A DNA stretch of 64,000 bases from an uncultured Bacilli bacterium (GTDB taxonomy: Bacteria > Bacillota_I > Bacilli_A > RFN20 > CAG-631). Positions 24,008 to 34,093 of the stretch are shown here, one piece after another. The translations under genes and the position numbers were made by a program. A model generated the notes under the pieces. It ran no database searches and was not told the DNA's origin. It was given only the letters and a program-made list of their open reading frames with translations. Each line of letters starts with the position of its first letter. Positions within the stretch are counted from its first letter, which is position 1. Location of the stretch: NCBI GenBank assembly GCA_947599835.1, contig CANQFQ010000006.1:1-64000 (forward strand). The letters are read 5' to 3'.

Positions 24008-26839
24008 ATGAATGATAAAATTATAATTAAAGGCGCAAAAGAAAACAATCTTAAAAACATATCGTTAGAACTTCCAAGAAATAAATTAATTGTCATGACG
24101 GGTCTGTCTGGAAGTGGAAAAACGACTTTAGCTTTTGATACAATATTTGGCGAAGGACAAAGACGTTATGTTGAATCTTTATCTCCTTATGCTAGACAAT
24201 TTTTAGGTGGTATTCGTAAACCTGATGTAGAATCCATTGAAGGATTATCTCCAGCGATTTCAATAGATCAAAAAACAACGAGTCATAATCCACGTTCAAC
24301 AGTGGGTACAGTAACTGAAATTTATGATTATTTGCGTTTGCTATATGCCCGTATTGGTGTTCCTTATTGCCCTACGCATCACATTCCAATTGTGGGGCAA
24401 ACCATTTCAGAAATGGTAAAAACCATTTATACATATCCACAAAATTCAAAATTGATGGTGATGGCGCCCGTAGTTATTCGTAAAAAAGGAACACAAAAAG
24501 ATCTATTAGAAAAGCTTTTAAAAAATGGATTTATCCGGGTACAATTCGATGATAGAATCATGATGATTGAAGATGCTTTATTAATGGAAATTGATAAAAA
24601 TAAAAATCATAATGTCGATGTTATTGTGGATCGAATGCTATTAAATGAAGAAAATAGAATGCGATTAGTTGAAGCATTGGAAGTTGCTTTGAAAGAAGCA
24701 AAGGGCATTGCAGATATAAAAATTGACGATGAAATCATACATTTTTCTGAAAATTATGCTTGTAAGGAATGTGGTTTTACGATCCCAAAATTAGAACCTC
24801 GTTTATTTTCTTTTAATGCTCCATTAGGAGCTTGTCCAAATTGTAAAGGCTTAAGTATCAAATTAGAAGTGGATATTGATTTATTAATTCCTGATGATAG
24901 TTTATCTATCAATCAAGGGGCAATTTCCTATTTTAAAAACACGGTTCAAACGGAAAATTTAGAATGGCAAGAATTTGAAGCATTATGCAAACATTATCAT
25001 ATCGATTGTGATAAGCCATTCAAGGAACTATCAGAAAAAGAAAAACATATTGTTTTGTATGGTTCTGATGAGCCTATTAAATTTCAAACAGTAAGTCGTA
25101 GTGGTAACATCAATAAACATTTTGATTATATTGAAGGTCCTAAAGTGCATATTGAAAGACTTTACATGGAAACAACGTCACAAATGATGCGTGATTGGTA
25201 TTATACTTTTATGTTAGAAAAAGAATGTCCAACTTGTCATGGTGATCGCTTAAATGAAAAGGCGTTGGCTGTTCTTGTGGGTGGCAAAAATATTGCTCAA
25301 TTAACGAAAATGTCTATTGGGAATATTTTGAAATTTTTTGATGAATTACAATTATCTGCTCAACAACGAGAAATTTCAAAATTACTCATAGAAGAAATTA
25401 GAAATCGTTTACAATTTTTAGTCAATGTGGGATTATCTTATTTAACTTTGCATCGCATGGCTGCTACGTTGTCTGGTGGTGAAGCACAACGGATTCGTTT
25501 GGCTACGCAAATTGGGTCAAAACTTACAGGTGTTTTATATGTATTAGATGAACCTTCAATTGGTTTACATCAAAGAGATAATCAAAGATTAATTGATACA
25601 CTGAAACAAATGCGTGATTTAGGCAATACGATGATTGTAGTTGAACATGATGAAGATACGATTCGAAATGCAGATTATATTGTGGATATTGGTCCAAATG
25701 CAGGCATCAATGGAGGCTACATTGTTGGACAAGGTACTTGTGAAGATATTATGAATAGTAAGGATTCCATTACCGGACAATATTTAAGTGGAAAAATGAA
25801 AATCGCAGTTCCTAATTTACGTCGTAAAGGCAATGGAAAATATTTAAAAATTATCGGTGCTTGCGAGAATAATTTAAAAAACATCGATGTCAAAATACCT
25901 TTGGGAACCTTTTGTGTTGTAACGGGAGTATCTGGAAGTGGAAAGTCTACTTTAGTTAATGAAATTTTATATAAAACACTGTATAGCAAAATATATAAGA
26001 AAAAACTTAAACCAGGTAAATGTAAACGCATTGAAGGTATTGAAAATATCGATAAAATTGTGAATGTTAGTCAAGATCCAATTGGTAGAACACCAAGAAG
26101 TAATCCGGCTACTTATACCGGTGTTTTTGATTTTATTCGTGATGTATTTGCGAATACCATAGAAGCCAAAGAAAGAGGATATAGCAAGAGCCGCTTTTCA
26201 TTTAATGTCAAAGGCGGACGTTGTGAACGGTGTCAAGGAGATGGCGTGATTCGCGTTCCGATGCATTTTTTACCCGATGTTTTTGTACCGTGTGAAGCTT
26301 GTCAAGGAAAACGCTATAATGAAGAAACATTAGCAGTGACTTATAAAGGAAAAAATATTTATGATGTTTTGGAAATGGAAGTAGAAACGGCCTATCATTT
26401 TTTTGAAAATATTCCAGCAATTAAAAATCGTTTGCAAGTTTTAATGGATGTGGGGCTAAATTATATTAAGTTAGGTCAAAATGCTTTAACCTTATCAGGA
26501 GGGGAAGCTCAAAGAGTAAAATTAGCCTTTGAACTACAAAAAAAAGCCACAGGAAAAACTTTATTTATTCTTGATGAACCTACGACTGGGTTACATATGC
26601 ATGATGTCAAACGATTAATCGGTGTTTTAAATCGTATTGTGGATAATAAGGATAGCATTTTGTTAATTGAGCATAATCTTGATATCATTAAAGTGGCTGA
26701 TTATCTCATTGATTTAGGTCCTGAAGGTGGAGATGAAGGCGGTCAAGTCGTTGCTACAGGAACTCCTGAAGAAGTGGCTCAATGTGAAAAAAGTTATACT
26801 GGACTTTACTTGAAACCTTATTTAAAAACAAAAGAATAA
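24008..26839 (+). CDS. uvrA: Excinuclease ABC subunit A
   Basis: UvrA scans DNA for bulky lesions and loads UvrB in nucleotide excision repair. It has 943 residues with two ABC ATPase modules: Walker A GLSGSGKTT near residue 35 and GVSGSGKST in the second half, and two LSGGEAQR signatures. Zinc fingers are visible as CKECG...CPNC and CERCQGDGV...CEACQGKRY. uvrB is about 4.6 kb downstream, split from it by lgt-trxB-whiA-ctp. Confidence 0.97.
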   Translation: MNDKIIIKGAKENNLKNISLELPRNKLIVMTGLSGSGKTTLAFDTIFGEGQRRYVESLSPYARQFLGGIRKPDVESIEGLSPAISIDQKTTSHNPRSTVGTVTEIYDYLRLLYARIGVPYCPTHHIPIVGQTISEMVKTIYTYPQNSKLMVMAPVVIRKKGTQKDLLEKLLKNGFIRVQFDDRIMMIEDALLMEIDKNKNHNVDVIVDRMLLNEENRMRLVEALEVALKEAKGIADIKIDDEIIHFSENYACKECGFTIPKLEPRLFSFNAPLGACPNCKGLSIKLEVDIDLLIPDDSLSINQGAISYFKNTVQTENLEWQEFEALCKHYHIDCDKPFKELSEKEKHIVLYGSDEPIKFQTVSRSGNINKHFDYIEGPKVHIERLYMETTSQMMRDWYYTFMLEKECPTCHGDRLNEKALAVLVGGKNIAQLTKMSIGNILKFFDELQLSAQQREISKLLIEEIRNRLQFLVNVGLSYLTLHRMAATLSGGEAQRIRLATQIGSKLTGVLYVLDEPSIGLHQRDNQRLIDTLKQMRDLGNTMIVVEHDEDTIRNADYIVDIGPNAGINGGYIVGQGTCEDIMNSKDSITGQYLSGKMKIAVPNLRRKGNGKYLKIIGACENNLKNIDVKIPLGTFCVVTGVSGSGKSTLVNEILYKTLYSKIYKKKLKPGKCKRIEGIENIDKIVNVSQDPIGRTPRSNPATYTGVFDFIRDVFANTIEAKERGYSKSRFSFNVKGGRCERCQGDGVIRVPMHFLPDVFVPCEACQGKRYNEETLAVTYKGKNIYDVLEMEVETAYHFFENIPAIKNRLQVLMDVGLNYIKLGQNALTLSGGEAQRVKLAFELQKKATGKTLFILDEPTTGLHMHDVKRLIGVLNRIVDNKDSILLIEHNLDIIKVADYLIDLGPEGGDEGGQVVATGTPEEVAQCEKSYTGLYLKPYLKTKE

Positions 26840-26900
26840 ACTTTTAATTTATTTAATAAATAAATTATGATAATATAAATATCGTAAACGAGGTGTTTTT

Positions 26901-27881
26901 ATGCTACAATGGGCTTTTTTTCCTAATAATTCAAATGATAGAGCCATTGCCATTAAGATTGGTTCTTTAGAAATTAGATGGTATGCCATTTTTATTTTAA
27001 CCGGTGCAATCCTTGCTTTTTTGTGGGCACGACATCTATTAAAAAAAGATAATAAAATTAGGACAATGTACGATACCTTTTTTGTTTTTGTTATTCCAAT
27101 TTCAATTATTGGTGCTCGTTTGTGGTATGTATTGGGAGATTTAGAACAATTTCAAGGTAAAGATTTATGGTATATTCTCAATCCTGCCACAGGCGGACTT
27201 GCTGTTCAAGGTGGTGTCATGGCTGGCATTTTATTTGGTGCGATTTATTTTAGAAGAAAATACAAAGAGGTTCCTTTTTCGTATCATTTAGATACCATTG
27301 TACCTAGTGTGTTAATAGGTCAAGCTATTGGTCGTTGGGGAAATTTTATGAATCAAGAAGTTTATGGAAGATGTGTTAGCGAATCTAAATTATGGTTTTT
27401 ACCTAAATTTATTCTCAACAATATTTCAAGTGGCAGTGGATGTGGTATTCATGAAGTCAATCAACCTTTGTTTTTATATGAATCTATATTAAACTTAATT
27501 GGTTTTATTTTAATTGCGATTGTTTTACGTAATTTTTGGAAAAAATATCGTAAACCATGTGATTTGTGTGCTTGTTATTTAATTTGGTATGGTCTTGTAA
27601 GATTGATTATGGAACCTTTAAGAGATGAAGAATTTATTATGAAAGTCGGTAATATTCCACTCAGTATTTTAACTTCTATTTTATTTATGGTTGCTGGTAT
27701 TGCTTTAATGATATTTGCTCGGTTTTATTATAAAAACAGAACATATCCAAATTTATATGTCAATCAATATTCGATAAAAAAAGAACAAGAATTAAAATTG
27801 AAACGACAACAAATGATTGAAGAAAAAACAAAAGAAATATTAAAACAAAGAGAAAATATTACGGGACATTTTGAAAGTTAG
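26901..27881 (+). CDS. lgt: Prolipoprotein diacylglyceryl transferase
   Basis: Lgt transfers diacylglycerol from phosphatidylglycerol to the lipobox cysteine of prolipoproteins. It has 326 residues and about seven membrane helices. Family motifs include IRWYAIFILTGA and the signature IGRWGNFMNQEVYGR, with the essential Arg and Asn. A charged C-terminal extension of about 40 residues (KEQELKLKRQQMIEEKTKEI) is longer than usual. An AT-rich promoter region lies between it and uvrA. Confidence 0.95.
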   Translation: MLQWAFFPNNSNDRAIAIKIGSLEIRWYAIFILTGAILAFLWARHLLKKDNKIRTMYDTFFVFVIPISIIGARLWYVLGDLEQFQGKDLWYILNPATGGLAVQGGVMAGILFGAIYFRRKYKEVPFSYHLDTIVPSVLIGQAIGRWGNFMNQEVYGRCVSESKLWFLPKFILNNISSGSGCGIHEVNQPLFLYESILNLIGFILIAIVLRNFWKKYRKPCDLCACYLIWYGLVRLIMEPLRDEEFIMKVGNIPLSILTSILFMVAGIALMIFARFYYKNRTYPNLYVNQYSIKKEQELKLKRQQMIEEKTKEILKQRENITGHFES

Positions 27882-27889
27882 GTGACTCT

Positions 27890-28801
27890 ATGGAAGTTTA
27901 TGATGTTATCATCATCGGTGCAGGGCCTGCAGGATTAAGTGCAGCAATCTATACCTTACGTGGACATTTAAAAACGTTAATTTTAGAAAAGGATACACCT
28001 GGTGGTAAAATTGTAAGAACGAGTGAAATTACGAATTGGCCTGGTTCTAATTTCATTGAAGGATCAACTTTAGCTTATAATATGTTTGAACAAGTATTAT
28101 CTTTAAATGCTGTTTATAAGTATGGTAATGTGTTGAAAATTCTATCTAAGAAAGATTATCATGTCGTCATTACGGATGATGCTAAATATAAAGCCAAAGC
28201 AATTATCATTGCTACTGGTACAAAATATCGCAGTTTAGGTTTACCCAATGAAAGTAAATTTTATGGGAATGGTATTTCTTTTTGTGCGATATGTGATGCT
28301 AAACTATATGAAAATAAACCGATTGCGATTGTCGGTGGAGGGGATAGTGCATTAAAAGAAGCTTTATATCTTTCAAAATTTGCTAGTGAGGTTTATTTAA
28401 TTCATCGTAGAAATGAATTCCGCGGAAGCGATATATTTCTAAAAAAAATTCTTAAAACTTCCAATATTACGATTAAAACGCCTTGTGAAGTCATCGCTTT
28501 AGAAGGTGAAAATCATTTGGATAGTATCAAAATCGTAGATAAAGATAAAAATGAAGTTTCCTATTTATACATTTCTGGACTTTTTTCTTTTATTGGTAGT
28601 GATCCTGCCACGGGTTTTGTTAAAGATTTATTAAATTTAAATCCACAAGGATATATTAAAGTAAATCAAAATATGGAAACCAATGTGGAAAATATTTATG
28701 CTGTTGGAGATGTGATTGAAAAAAATTTAAAACAAATTATTACTGCTTGTAATGATGGAGCAATAGCTGGACAACATTTAGTGGAAAAAAACATCATTTA
28801 A
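27890..28801 (+). CDS. trxB: Thioredoxin reductase-like flavoprotein
   Basis: A 303-residue FAD/NAD(P)H protein. FAD binding: IIGAGPAGLSAAIY. Redox-active site: CAICD, the CxxC that reduces thioredoxin. Second nucleotide-binding site: GGGDSALKEALYL with HRRNEFRG. C-terminal FAD motif: VYAVGDV-like (IYAVGDVI). It follows lgt by 8 nt. In Bacillus rapZ and yvcK lie between trxB and whiA; here whiA follows directly. Confidence 0.93.
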   Translation: MEVYDVIIIGAGPAGLSAAIYTLRGHLKTLILEKDTPGGKIVRTSEITNWPGSNFIEGSTLAYNMFEQVLSLNAVYKYGNVLKILSKKDYHVVITDDAKYKAKAIIIATGTKYRSLGLPNESKFYGNGISFCAICDAKLYENKPIAIVGGGDSALKEALYLSKFASEVYLIHRRNEFRGSDIFLKKILKTSNITIKTPCEVIALEGENHLDSIKIVDKDKNEVSYLYISGLFSFIGSDPATGFVKDLLNLNPQGYIKVNQNMETNVENIYAVGDVIEKNLKQIITACNDGAIAGQHLVEKNII

Positions 28802-28818
28802 AGGAAAGGAGTGGGAGT

Positions 28819-29736
28819 ATGTCTTTTTCATCAGATATTAAATCAGAAATCGCTTTATTGAATGATGAATATGAAAAGGACACCATTGCTGCTCTTTTAA
28901 GAAGTGCTGGGAATATTCAAATTTCTAATCAGGGTTTAGCGTTAGAATTTAAAAGTGAAAATTCTAAAATTGCTCAAAAAGTTTATAAATTTATTACTAA
29001 AAATTATCAAATTAATTTAAAAAAAGCGATTGTTAAAAATATGAAATTATTAAAGAAAACGCAGTATTTAATCATTATTCAAGAAAAAACAAATGAAATT
29101 ATAAAGGATTTAGGAATCATTGATGATGAAGAATATATTAAAGAAGTTTTAAAAAGTAAAGCAAGGACACAAGCTTATTTAGGTGGATTGTTTTTAGGAT
29201 GCGGAAGTATCAATGATTTAAGAACATCGAATTACCATTTAGAATTTTGCGTTTTAAATTATGATTTTGCCAAAGAAATCGTTAAATTACTTGCTAAAAT
29301 TGATATTCCATCTAAAATCATTCAAAGAAGATCACAACAAGTTGTTTATGTAAAAAAAGGAGAAATGATTGGTAATTTTTTGAGTAATATCAAAGCGGTT
29401 AATGCTTATTTAGAATTTGAAGATGTACGTGCGTATAAAGATATGAAAAATAATATCAATCGTTTTTCAAATTGTGATATTGCTAATTATATGCGGATTA
29501 CTAATTCTGCACAAATGCAACTTGAAGATATTGCAATTATTGAGAAAAAAGCAGGTTTAAAAGTGCTGGATGATGATTTACAAATTTTATGTGAATTGCG
29601 AAAAAAATATCAGGATAGTTCTTTAAAAGAATTAGCAACAAAATATACTGAAATCACTTCTAAGCCAATTTCTAAGTCAGGAATTAATCATTTATTTATT
29701 AAAATCAAGAACTTTGCTATGACATTGGAAAAATAA
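28819..29736 (+). CDS. whiA: WhiA family DNA-binding protein
   Basis: WhiA joins a degenerate LAGLIDADG homing-endonuclease fold to a C-terminal helix-turn-helix. In Bacillus it influences chromosome segregation and division; in Streptomyces it controls sporulation septation. It has 305 residues. The N-terminal part has SSDIKSEIALL and LGGLFLGCGSIND, and the C-terminus has LRITNSAQMQLEDIAII-like and GLNHLFIKI-like segments (here MRITNSAQMQLEDIAII and SGINHLFIKI). GAAAGGAGTGGG provides the ribosome binding site. Confidence 0.93.
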   Translation: MSFSSDIKSEIALLNDEYEKDTIAALLRSAGNIQISNQGLALEFKSENSKIAQKVYKFITKNYQINLKKAIVKNMKLLKKTQYLIIIQEKTNEIIKDLGIIDDEEYIKEVLKSKARTQAYLGGLFLGCGSINDLRTSNYHLEFCVLNYDFAKEIVKLLAKIDIPSKIIQRRSQQVVYVKKGEMIGNFLSNIKAVNAYLEFEDVRAYKDMKNNINRFSNCDIANYMRITNSAQMQLEDIAIIEKKAGLKVLDDDLQILCELRKKYQDSSLKELATKYTEITSKPISKSGINHLFIKIKNFAMTLEK

Positions 29737-29775
29737 TTTTTTTCCTATCATAAAATCAAATTTAAATAAAGCGTT

Positions 29776-29798
29776 GAATTCTAACTGTTTTAGAATTC
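29776..29798. repeat. Perfect 9-bp inverted repeat between whiA and ctp
   Basis: GAATTCTAA (29776-29784) and TTAGAATTC (29790-29798) enclose a 5-nt loop. No T tract follows, so it is a weak terminator candidate; an operator is equally possible. Confidence 0.4.
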
Positions 29799-29901
29799 GA
29801 TGTGTCCAGTCGTAAAACGAAGTAATGTAAAGTGTTAAAGTATAGTAATTATAAATCAAAAGAAAGGAATTCATCGAATCTAATGGATGAAAATGTGAGC
29901 T

Positions 29902-31407
29902 ATGAACAATGAAATGCTTCAAGAACAATTAAAAGTTCATAAAAATAAATCTAAAATGATTGGAGTTTTAGTTTTTTGCTTATTAACTAGTTTTTTAGGA
30001 TTTTTAATTGGTCTTAAAATAGGTACGCCTAAAAATGAAAATGCTGCTGTAACTAAAGTTTTAAATATTTTAGAAAATGAATGGTATTCAGAAATTTATT
30101 ATGATTCATATAAAGATGCGCCTATTGCTCAATTTATTTCAAGTGTTGCAAACTTAGACTCAAGTAAACAATTAGATCCTTATACTTATTTAATTAAAAG
30201 AAGTACTGGACAAGGAGGAACAACTACTTCAAAAGAATATGGAAAATTAGGAATTAAGATTCAAAGTCTTTTTAATTCTAATTTTCAATTTATAAAAACT
30301 GTGTATCCTAATTCTCCTGCTAAAAAAGCGGGACTTTTGCCTTATGATGTGATTTATGGTGTAAAATTAACTGATGGAACGATGATTACAGATGATTATG
30401 AGAATTATTTTCAACAAGAAGTGAATCATTCAATGACTCTTTTAATTAAACGATACGAACAAAATTCAAATACATTTGAATCTATAGAAGTGCCAGTTAC
30501 ATTTGAAAGGTATAGTTATCCATCAGCATATCAATTAGAAACTACTCTAGCTGATACGTTATATGTTAAAATTGATGAATTTAATAGTGACATTACGGGT
30601 ATAAATACCGTTGATGAAGTGGAAAAAATATTTAAAAATAATCAAGATTGCAAATATCTTATTTTAGATTTAATCAATAATGGTGGTGGCGCTGTTGATT
30701 CTTTGGTTGAGATTTGTGACTTGTTTTTACCGGCAAAAAAACTAATTTCGACCATGGAAGTAAAAGATAAATCAAAAACCAAATATAAAACGAAAGATAA
30801 AACGGTTTATCATTTTGATCATATTTTTATTTATATGAATGGAAATACTGCTTCGGCTTCTGAAATGTTAATTGGTTGTTTAAAGTATTATTTTGATAAT
30901 TTAACACTTATAGGTACAAATACCTTTGGAAAAGGCATTGCGCAAAGAACGATTAATATTTCCCCACAATATGATTTTCAATATACTTTTGCAAAATGGT
31001 TTACTCCGGATAATCAATGGATTCACGAAAAAGGTTTTGCTCCAACAGAAGAAAGTGATTATATGTTATATAGTTCAAATTATCAACAATATTTAATGAC
31101 ATCATTAGATAAGAATTTATGTTTAAAAAAAGATATGGTTGATACAAAAAATTTAATCGCATTACAAAAACTTTTCAATGCGGTTTTTGATGGAAATGTT
31201 CGAGTAGATGGTTATTTTGACGATAAATTAGAAACTTTTGTTAAGCAATTACAATCAATGTATAACTTAGAACCTACCGGTATCATCGATTATGATTTTA
31301 TTTTGAATTTGGCATTAGATTTTGCTAAAGAGTCTTATAAATACGATATGCAATATGAAGTACGCGTTCATACGATTATTCAAGAAATAGCAGGTGCAAT
31401 GATATAA
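29902..31407 (+). CDS. S41-family carboxyl-terminal processing protease (Ctp)
   Basis: A 501-residue membrane-anchored serine protease. A single N-terminal helix lies at about 19-40, a PDZ domain at about 110-205 (KLGIKI ... [15 protein letters not shown]), and the S41 core follows. The catalytic Ser/Lys/Gln can be placed at S318, K344 and Q348 ([16 protein letters not shown]). A peptidoglycan-binding type 1 domain spans about 405-480. In Bacillus, CtpB of this family cleaves SpoIVFA during sporulation; SpoIVFA and SpoIVFB are encoded at 46.8-48.1 kb. The ribosome binding site is weak. uvrB begins 1 nt after its stop. Confidence 0.88.
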   Translation: MNNEMLQEQLKVHKNKSKMIGVLVFCLLTSFLGFLIGLKIGTPKNENAAVTKVLNILENEWYSEIYYDSYKDAPIAQFISSVANLDSSKQLDPYTYLIKRSTGQGGTTTSKEYGKLGIKIQSLFNSNFQFIKTVYPNSPAKKAGLLPYDVIYGVKLTDGTMITDDYENYFQQEVNHSMTLLIKRYEQNSNTFESIEVPVTFERYSYPSAYQLETTLADTLYVKIDEFNSDITGINTVDEVEKIFKNNQDCKYLILDLINNGGGAVDSLVEICDLFLPAKKLISTMEVKDKSKTKYKTKDKTVYHFDHIFIYMNGNTASASEMLIGCLKYYFDNLTLIGTNTFGKGIAQRTINISPQYDFQYTFAKWFTPDNQWIHEKGFAPTEESDYMLYSSNYQQYLMTSLDKNLCLKKDMVDTKNLIALQKLFNAVFDGNVRVDGYFDDKLETFVKQLQSMYNLEPTGIIDYDFILNLALDFAKESYKYDMQYEVRVHTIIQEIAGAMI

Positions 31408-31408
31408 T

Positions 31409-33397
31409 ATGGAAAAATTTGAGTTAATATCTAATTTTTTGCCTACGGGGGATCAACCCGAAGCAATAAAAGAATTGGTTGCGGGATTACAACAGCATAA
31501 AAAGGTGCAAGTATTATTAGGTGCAACAGGAACGGGGAAAACTTTTACTATTGGTAATGTTATTGCACAAGTAAATAAACCCACGTTAGTGATTGTCCAT
31601 AATAAAACTTTAGCTGGGCAATTATATGCAGAATTTAAGGAATTATTTCCTAATAATCGGGTAGAATATTTTGTATCGAATTTTGATTTTTATCAACCAG
31701 AAGCTTATCTACCACAAACGGATACCTATATTGACAAAACTGCAAAAACGAATATGGATATTGAATTGATGAGAAGCTCTGCAGTGAGTTCTGTATTGTC
31801 GAGAAAAGATACTATAGTTGTTGCTTCAGTTGCTGCTATTTATTCATTATCGAATCCAGAAGATTATCAAGGTTTAGTTCTTGATTTTCGTTTAAATGAG
31901 CGTTATGACCGAAAAAAATTAATTGAAAGTTTAGTTGAGGCACAATATACTAGAAATGACATAGATCAAACGAGGGGGACTTTTTCATTCAAAGGTGATA
32001 CTTTAGAACTCGCACCTATTAATAATGATGAAGAACTGATTCGAATTGAATTTTTTGGCGATGAAATCGAGCAAATTTCAGTTATAGATCCATTAACCAA
32101 AAAAACAAAACAACGATTAAATTTCTTTTCCTTGTTCCCAGCATATGAAAGAATTAGTCAACGTAGTAAAATTCAACATGCTTGTGAAACAATTAAGGAA
32201 GAATTAGAAATGCGTTTAAAAGAATTTGAAAAAGAAGGAAAACTACTTGAAATTGAACGATTGAAACAACGTACTTTGCATGATATAGAATATTTAATGG
32301 AATTTGGTATTTGTTCTGGTATTGAAAATTATGCTAGGCATATTGATGGTCGACAACCTGGAGAACAACCTTATTCTTTATTTGATTATTTTGGCAAAGA
32401 TTTTTTATTAGTGATTGATGAATCACATGTCACTTTGCCTCAAATTAGAGGAATGTATGAAGGTGATCGTTCTCGAAAGAAAACTTTAGTTGAATATGGA
32501 TTTCGTTTACCTAGTGCGTTAGATAATCGTCCTCTTCGTTTTGATGAATTTGAAAAGAAAATTAATCAGGTTATTTATGTTTCTGCCACTCCTGGCGATT
32601 ATGAATTAGATCAAACGAATCATCAATTTGTCGAACAAATCATACGTCCTACAGGATTATTAGACCCAAAAATTAAAGTCTTACCAACGATGGGACAAAT
32701 TGATGATTTAATTAGTCGTATAAAAGAGCGAATTGAGCGAAAAGAAAGAACTTTAATTACAACTTTGACTATTCGTATGGCCGAAGAATTGACACAATAT
32801 TTAAAAAATTATGGGTTAAAAGTTGTTTATATGCATAGCGAAATCAAAACGTTAGAACGTACTCGAATTTTATATGAATTAAGAAAAGGTAAATATGATG
32901 TTTTAGTTGGTATTAATTTATTGCGTGAAGGACTTGACTTGCCTGAAGTATCTTTGATTGCCATTTTAGATGCTGATAAAGAAGGATTTTTACGTGGAGA
33001 ACGTTCATTAATTCAAATAATTGGCCGTGCAGCACGTAATGCGAATGGTGAAGTAATTATGTATGCTGACCATATCACTGATTCTATGCAAAAAGCAATT
33101 ACTGAAACAAATCGTAGAAGAACGATTCAACAAGCTTACAATGAAAAGAATCATATTATTCCAAAGACGATTATTAAGGAAATTAAAGAACCAGCGACAC
33201 TTAAAACGATTATGGAAGAAGATAATGATTATTCTAAAATGAAACAAAAGGATAAAAAATTTACGAAAAAATCTAAAGAAGAGTTAATTGCAAGATTAGA
33301 AAGAGAAATGAAACAATTTGCCAAAAATCTTGATTTTGAGCAAGCTGCCACGTTGAGAGATATTATTTTAGAGTTAAAAAGTGAAGATGACGTATAA
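31409..33397 (+). CDS. uvrB: Excinuclease ABC subunit B
   Basis: UvrB is the damage-verifying helicase-like subunit of nucleotide excision repair. It has 662 residues: Walker [10 protein letters not shown], the beta-hairpin region [19 protein letters not shown] (Walker B), the SAT-like [19 protein letters not shown] and a C-terminal UVR domain ([20 protein letters not shown]). It follows the Ctp gene by 1 nt, so translation is probably coupled; the upstream AGGTG lies in the ctp end. Confidence 0.97.
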   Translation: MEKFELISNFLPTGDQPEAIKELVAGLQQHKKVQVLLGATGTGKTFTIGNVIAQVNKPTLVIVHNKTLAGQLYAEFKELFPNNRVEYFVSNFDFYQPEAYLPQTDTYIDKTAKTNMDIELMRSSAVSSVLSRKDTIVVASVAAIYSLSNPEDYQGLVLDFRLNERYDRKKLIESLVEAQYTRNDIDQTRGTFSFKGDTLELAPINNDEELIRIEFFGDEIEQISVIDPLTKKTKQRLNFFSLFPAYERISQRSKIQHACETIKEELEMRLKEFEKEGKLLEIERLKQRTLHDIEYLMEFGICSGIENYARHIDGRQPGEQPYSLFDYFGKDFLLVIDESHVTLPQIRGMYEGDRSRKKTLVEYGFRLPSALDNRPLRFDEFEKKINQVIYVSATPGDYELDQTNHQFVEQIIRPTGLLDPKIKVLPTMGQIDDLISRIKERIERKERTLITTLTIRMAEELTQYLKNYGLKVVYMHSEIKTLERTRILYELRKGKYDVLVGINLLREGLDLPEVSLIAILDADKEGFLRGERSLIQIIGRAARNANGEVIMYADHITDSMQKAITETNRRRTIQQAYNEKNHIIPKTIIKEIKEPATLKTIMEEDNDYSKMKQKDKKFTKKSKEELIARLEREMKQFAKNLDFEQAATLRDIILELKSEDDV

Positions 33398-33428
33398 AAA
33401 ATGAATTTGTTCAATGGAAATAATAAAG

Positions 33429-33456
33429 TTGACAATTTTAAAGCAGGTAATAATAT
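33429..33456 (+). promoter_or_regulatory. Orphan sigma-A-like promoter
   Basis: A perfect TTGACA (33429-33434), a 16-bp spacer and TAATAT (33451-33456). The nearest gene in this direction is secG, about 340 bp away. Confidence 0.4.
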
Positions 33457-33723
33457 TACTTAAACCTACCAAAATACGATAGCCAATGAATATGAAAAAT
33501 TCAAAAAAAATACTAAAATAGAACAGTATTAATAAAAATCCTTACAAACCTAGAAAATTTTCCAAAATTTACTACCGACTTTCAAAAATAACCTTTTCAA
33601 AACCTTTTAATTTTTTCCTTTCTTTTTTTGCTTTAAAATAGTCAATACATATGTAAAAGTTATAATTTTTGTTGTTAAATTTTACTTTTACAACGAGAAA
33701 AAAAACATAATTTAAAAAAAATG

Positions 33724-33752
33724 TTTATTTATATAAATAAATATGTTATAAT
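33724..33752 (+). promoter_or_regulatory. Promoter of secG
   Basis: TTTATT (33724-33729), a 17-bp spacer and TATAAT (33747-33752) with an upstream TGT, an extended -10. Confidence 0.55.
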
Positions 33753-33797
33753 ACTCGTGCTTAGATCGTAAGCAATAAAATGCAAAGGAGAATGTTT

Positions 33798-34031
33798 ATG
33801 GTTACATTTTTTAATATATTGTTTTTAATCAGTGCTGTTGTCCTTGTAGTTTCTACCCTTCTTCAAGGAGGTAAATCTGCTGGTGCCTCTGGTGCGATTA
33901 TGGGTGGCGGCATGAATCTATTTTCAAATGTAAAAGAAAGAGGTATTGAGAAAATTGTCTCTCGTATCACATTGATTAGTGGCATTGCTTTCATGACGTT
34001 GGCAATTCTTATTAAATTAGTTCAAAATTGA
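33798..34031 (+). CDS. secG: Preprotein translocase subunit SecG
   Basis: SecG is a small auxiliary subunit of the SecYEG channel. It has 77 residues and two membrane helices separated by the hallmark LLQGGKSAGASGAIMGGGMNLF. ATG 33798 is 7 nt behind AAAGGAGA; the two upstream in-frame ATGs are too close to or inside that site. The order secG-rnr-smpB is conserved in Bacilli. Confidence 0.93.
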   Translation: MVTFFNILFLISAVVLVVSTLLQGGKSAGASGAIMGGGMNLFSNVKERGIEKIVSRITLISGIAFMTLAILIKLVQN

Positions 34032-34048
34032 AAATATGACAAAATTAA

Positions 34049-34077
34049 AAAAGAGCAGCAATGCTCTTTTATTTTGT
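34049..34077 (+). terminator. Terminator between secG and rnr
   Basis: AAAAGAGCA pairs perfectly with TGCTCTTTT around GCAA, followed by ATTTTGT. The hairpin sits directly before the rnr ribosome binding site, so partial read-through may feed rnr. Confidence 0.8.
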
Positions 34078-34093
34078 AAAAAAGGAGATTTAT

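Larger units (their letters stand above)
33398..33797. other. 400-bp non-coding gap between uvrB and secG
   Basis: No open reading frame of convincing size was seen on either strand. The gap holds a candidate promoter with no gene behind it (33429-33456), a very AT-rich stretch, and the secG promoter (33724-33752). It contains no tRNA or tmRNA signature. Confidence 0.6.
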
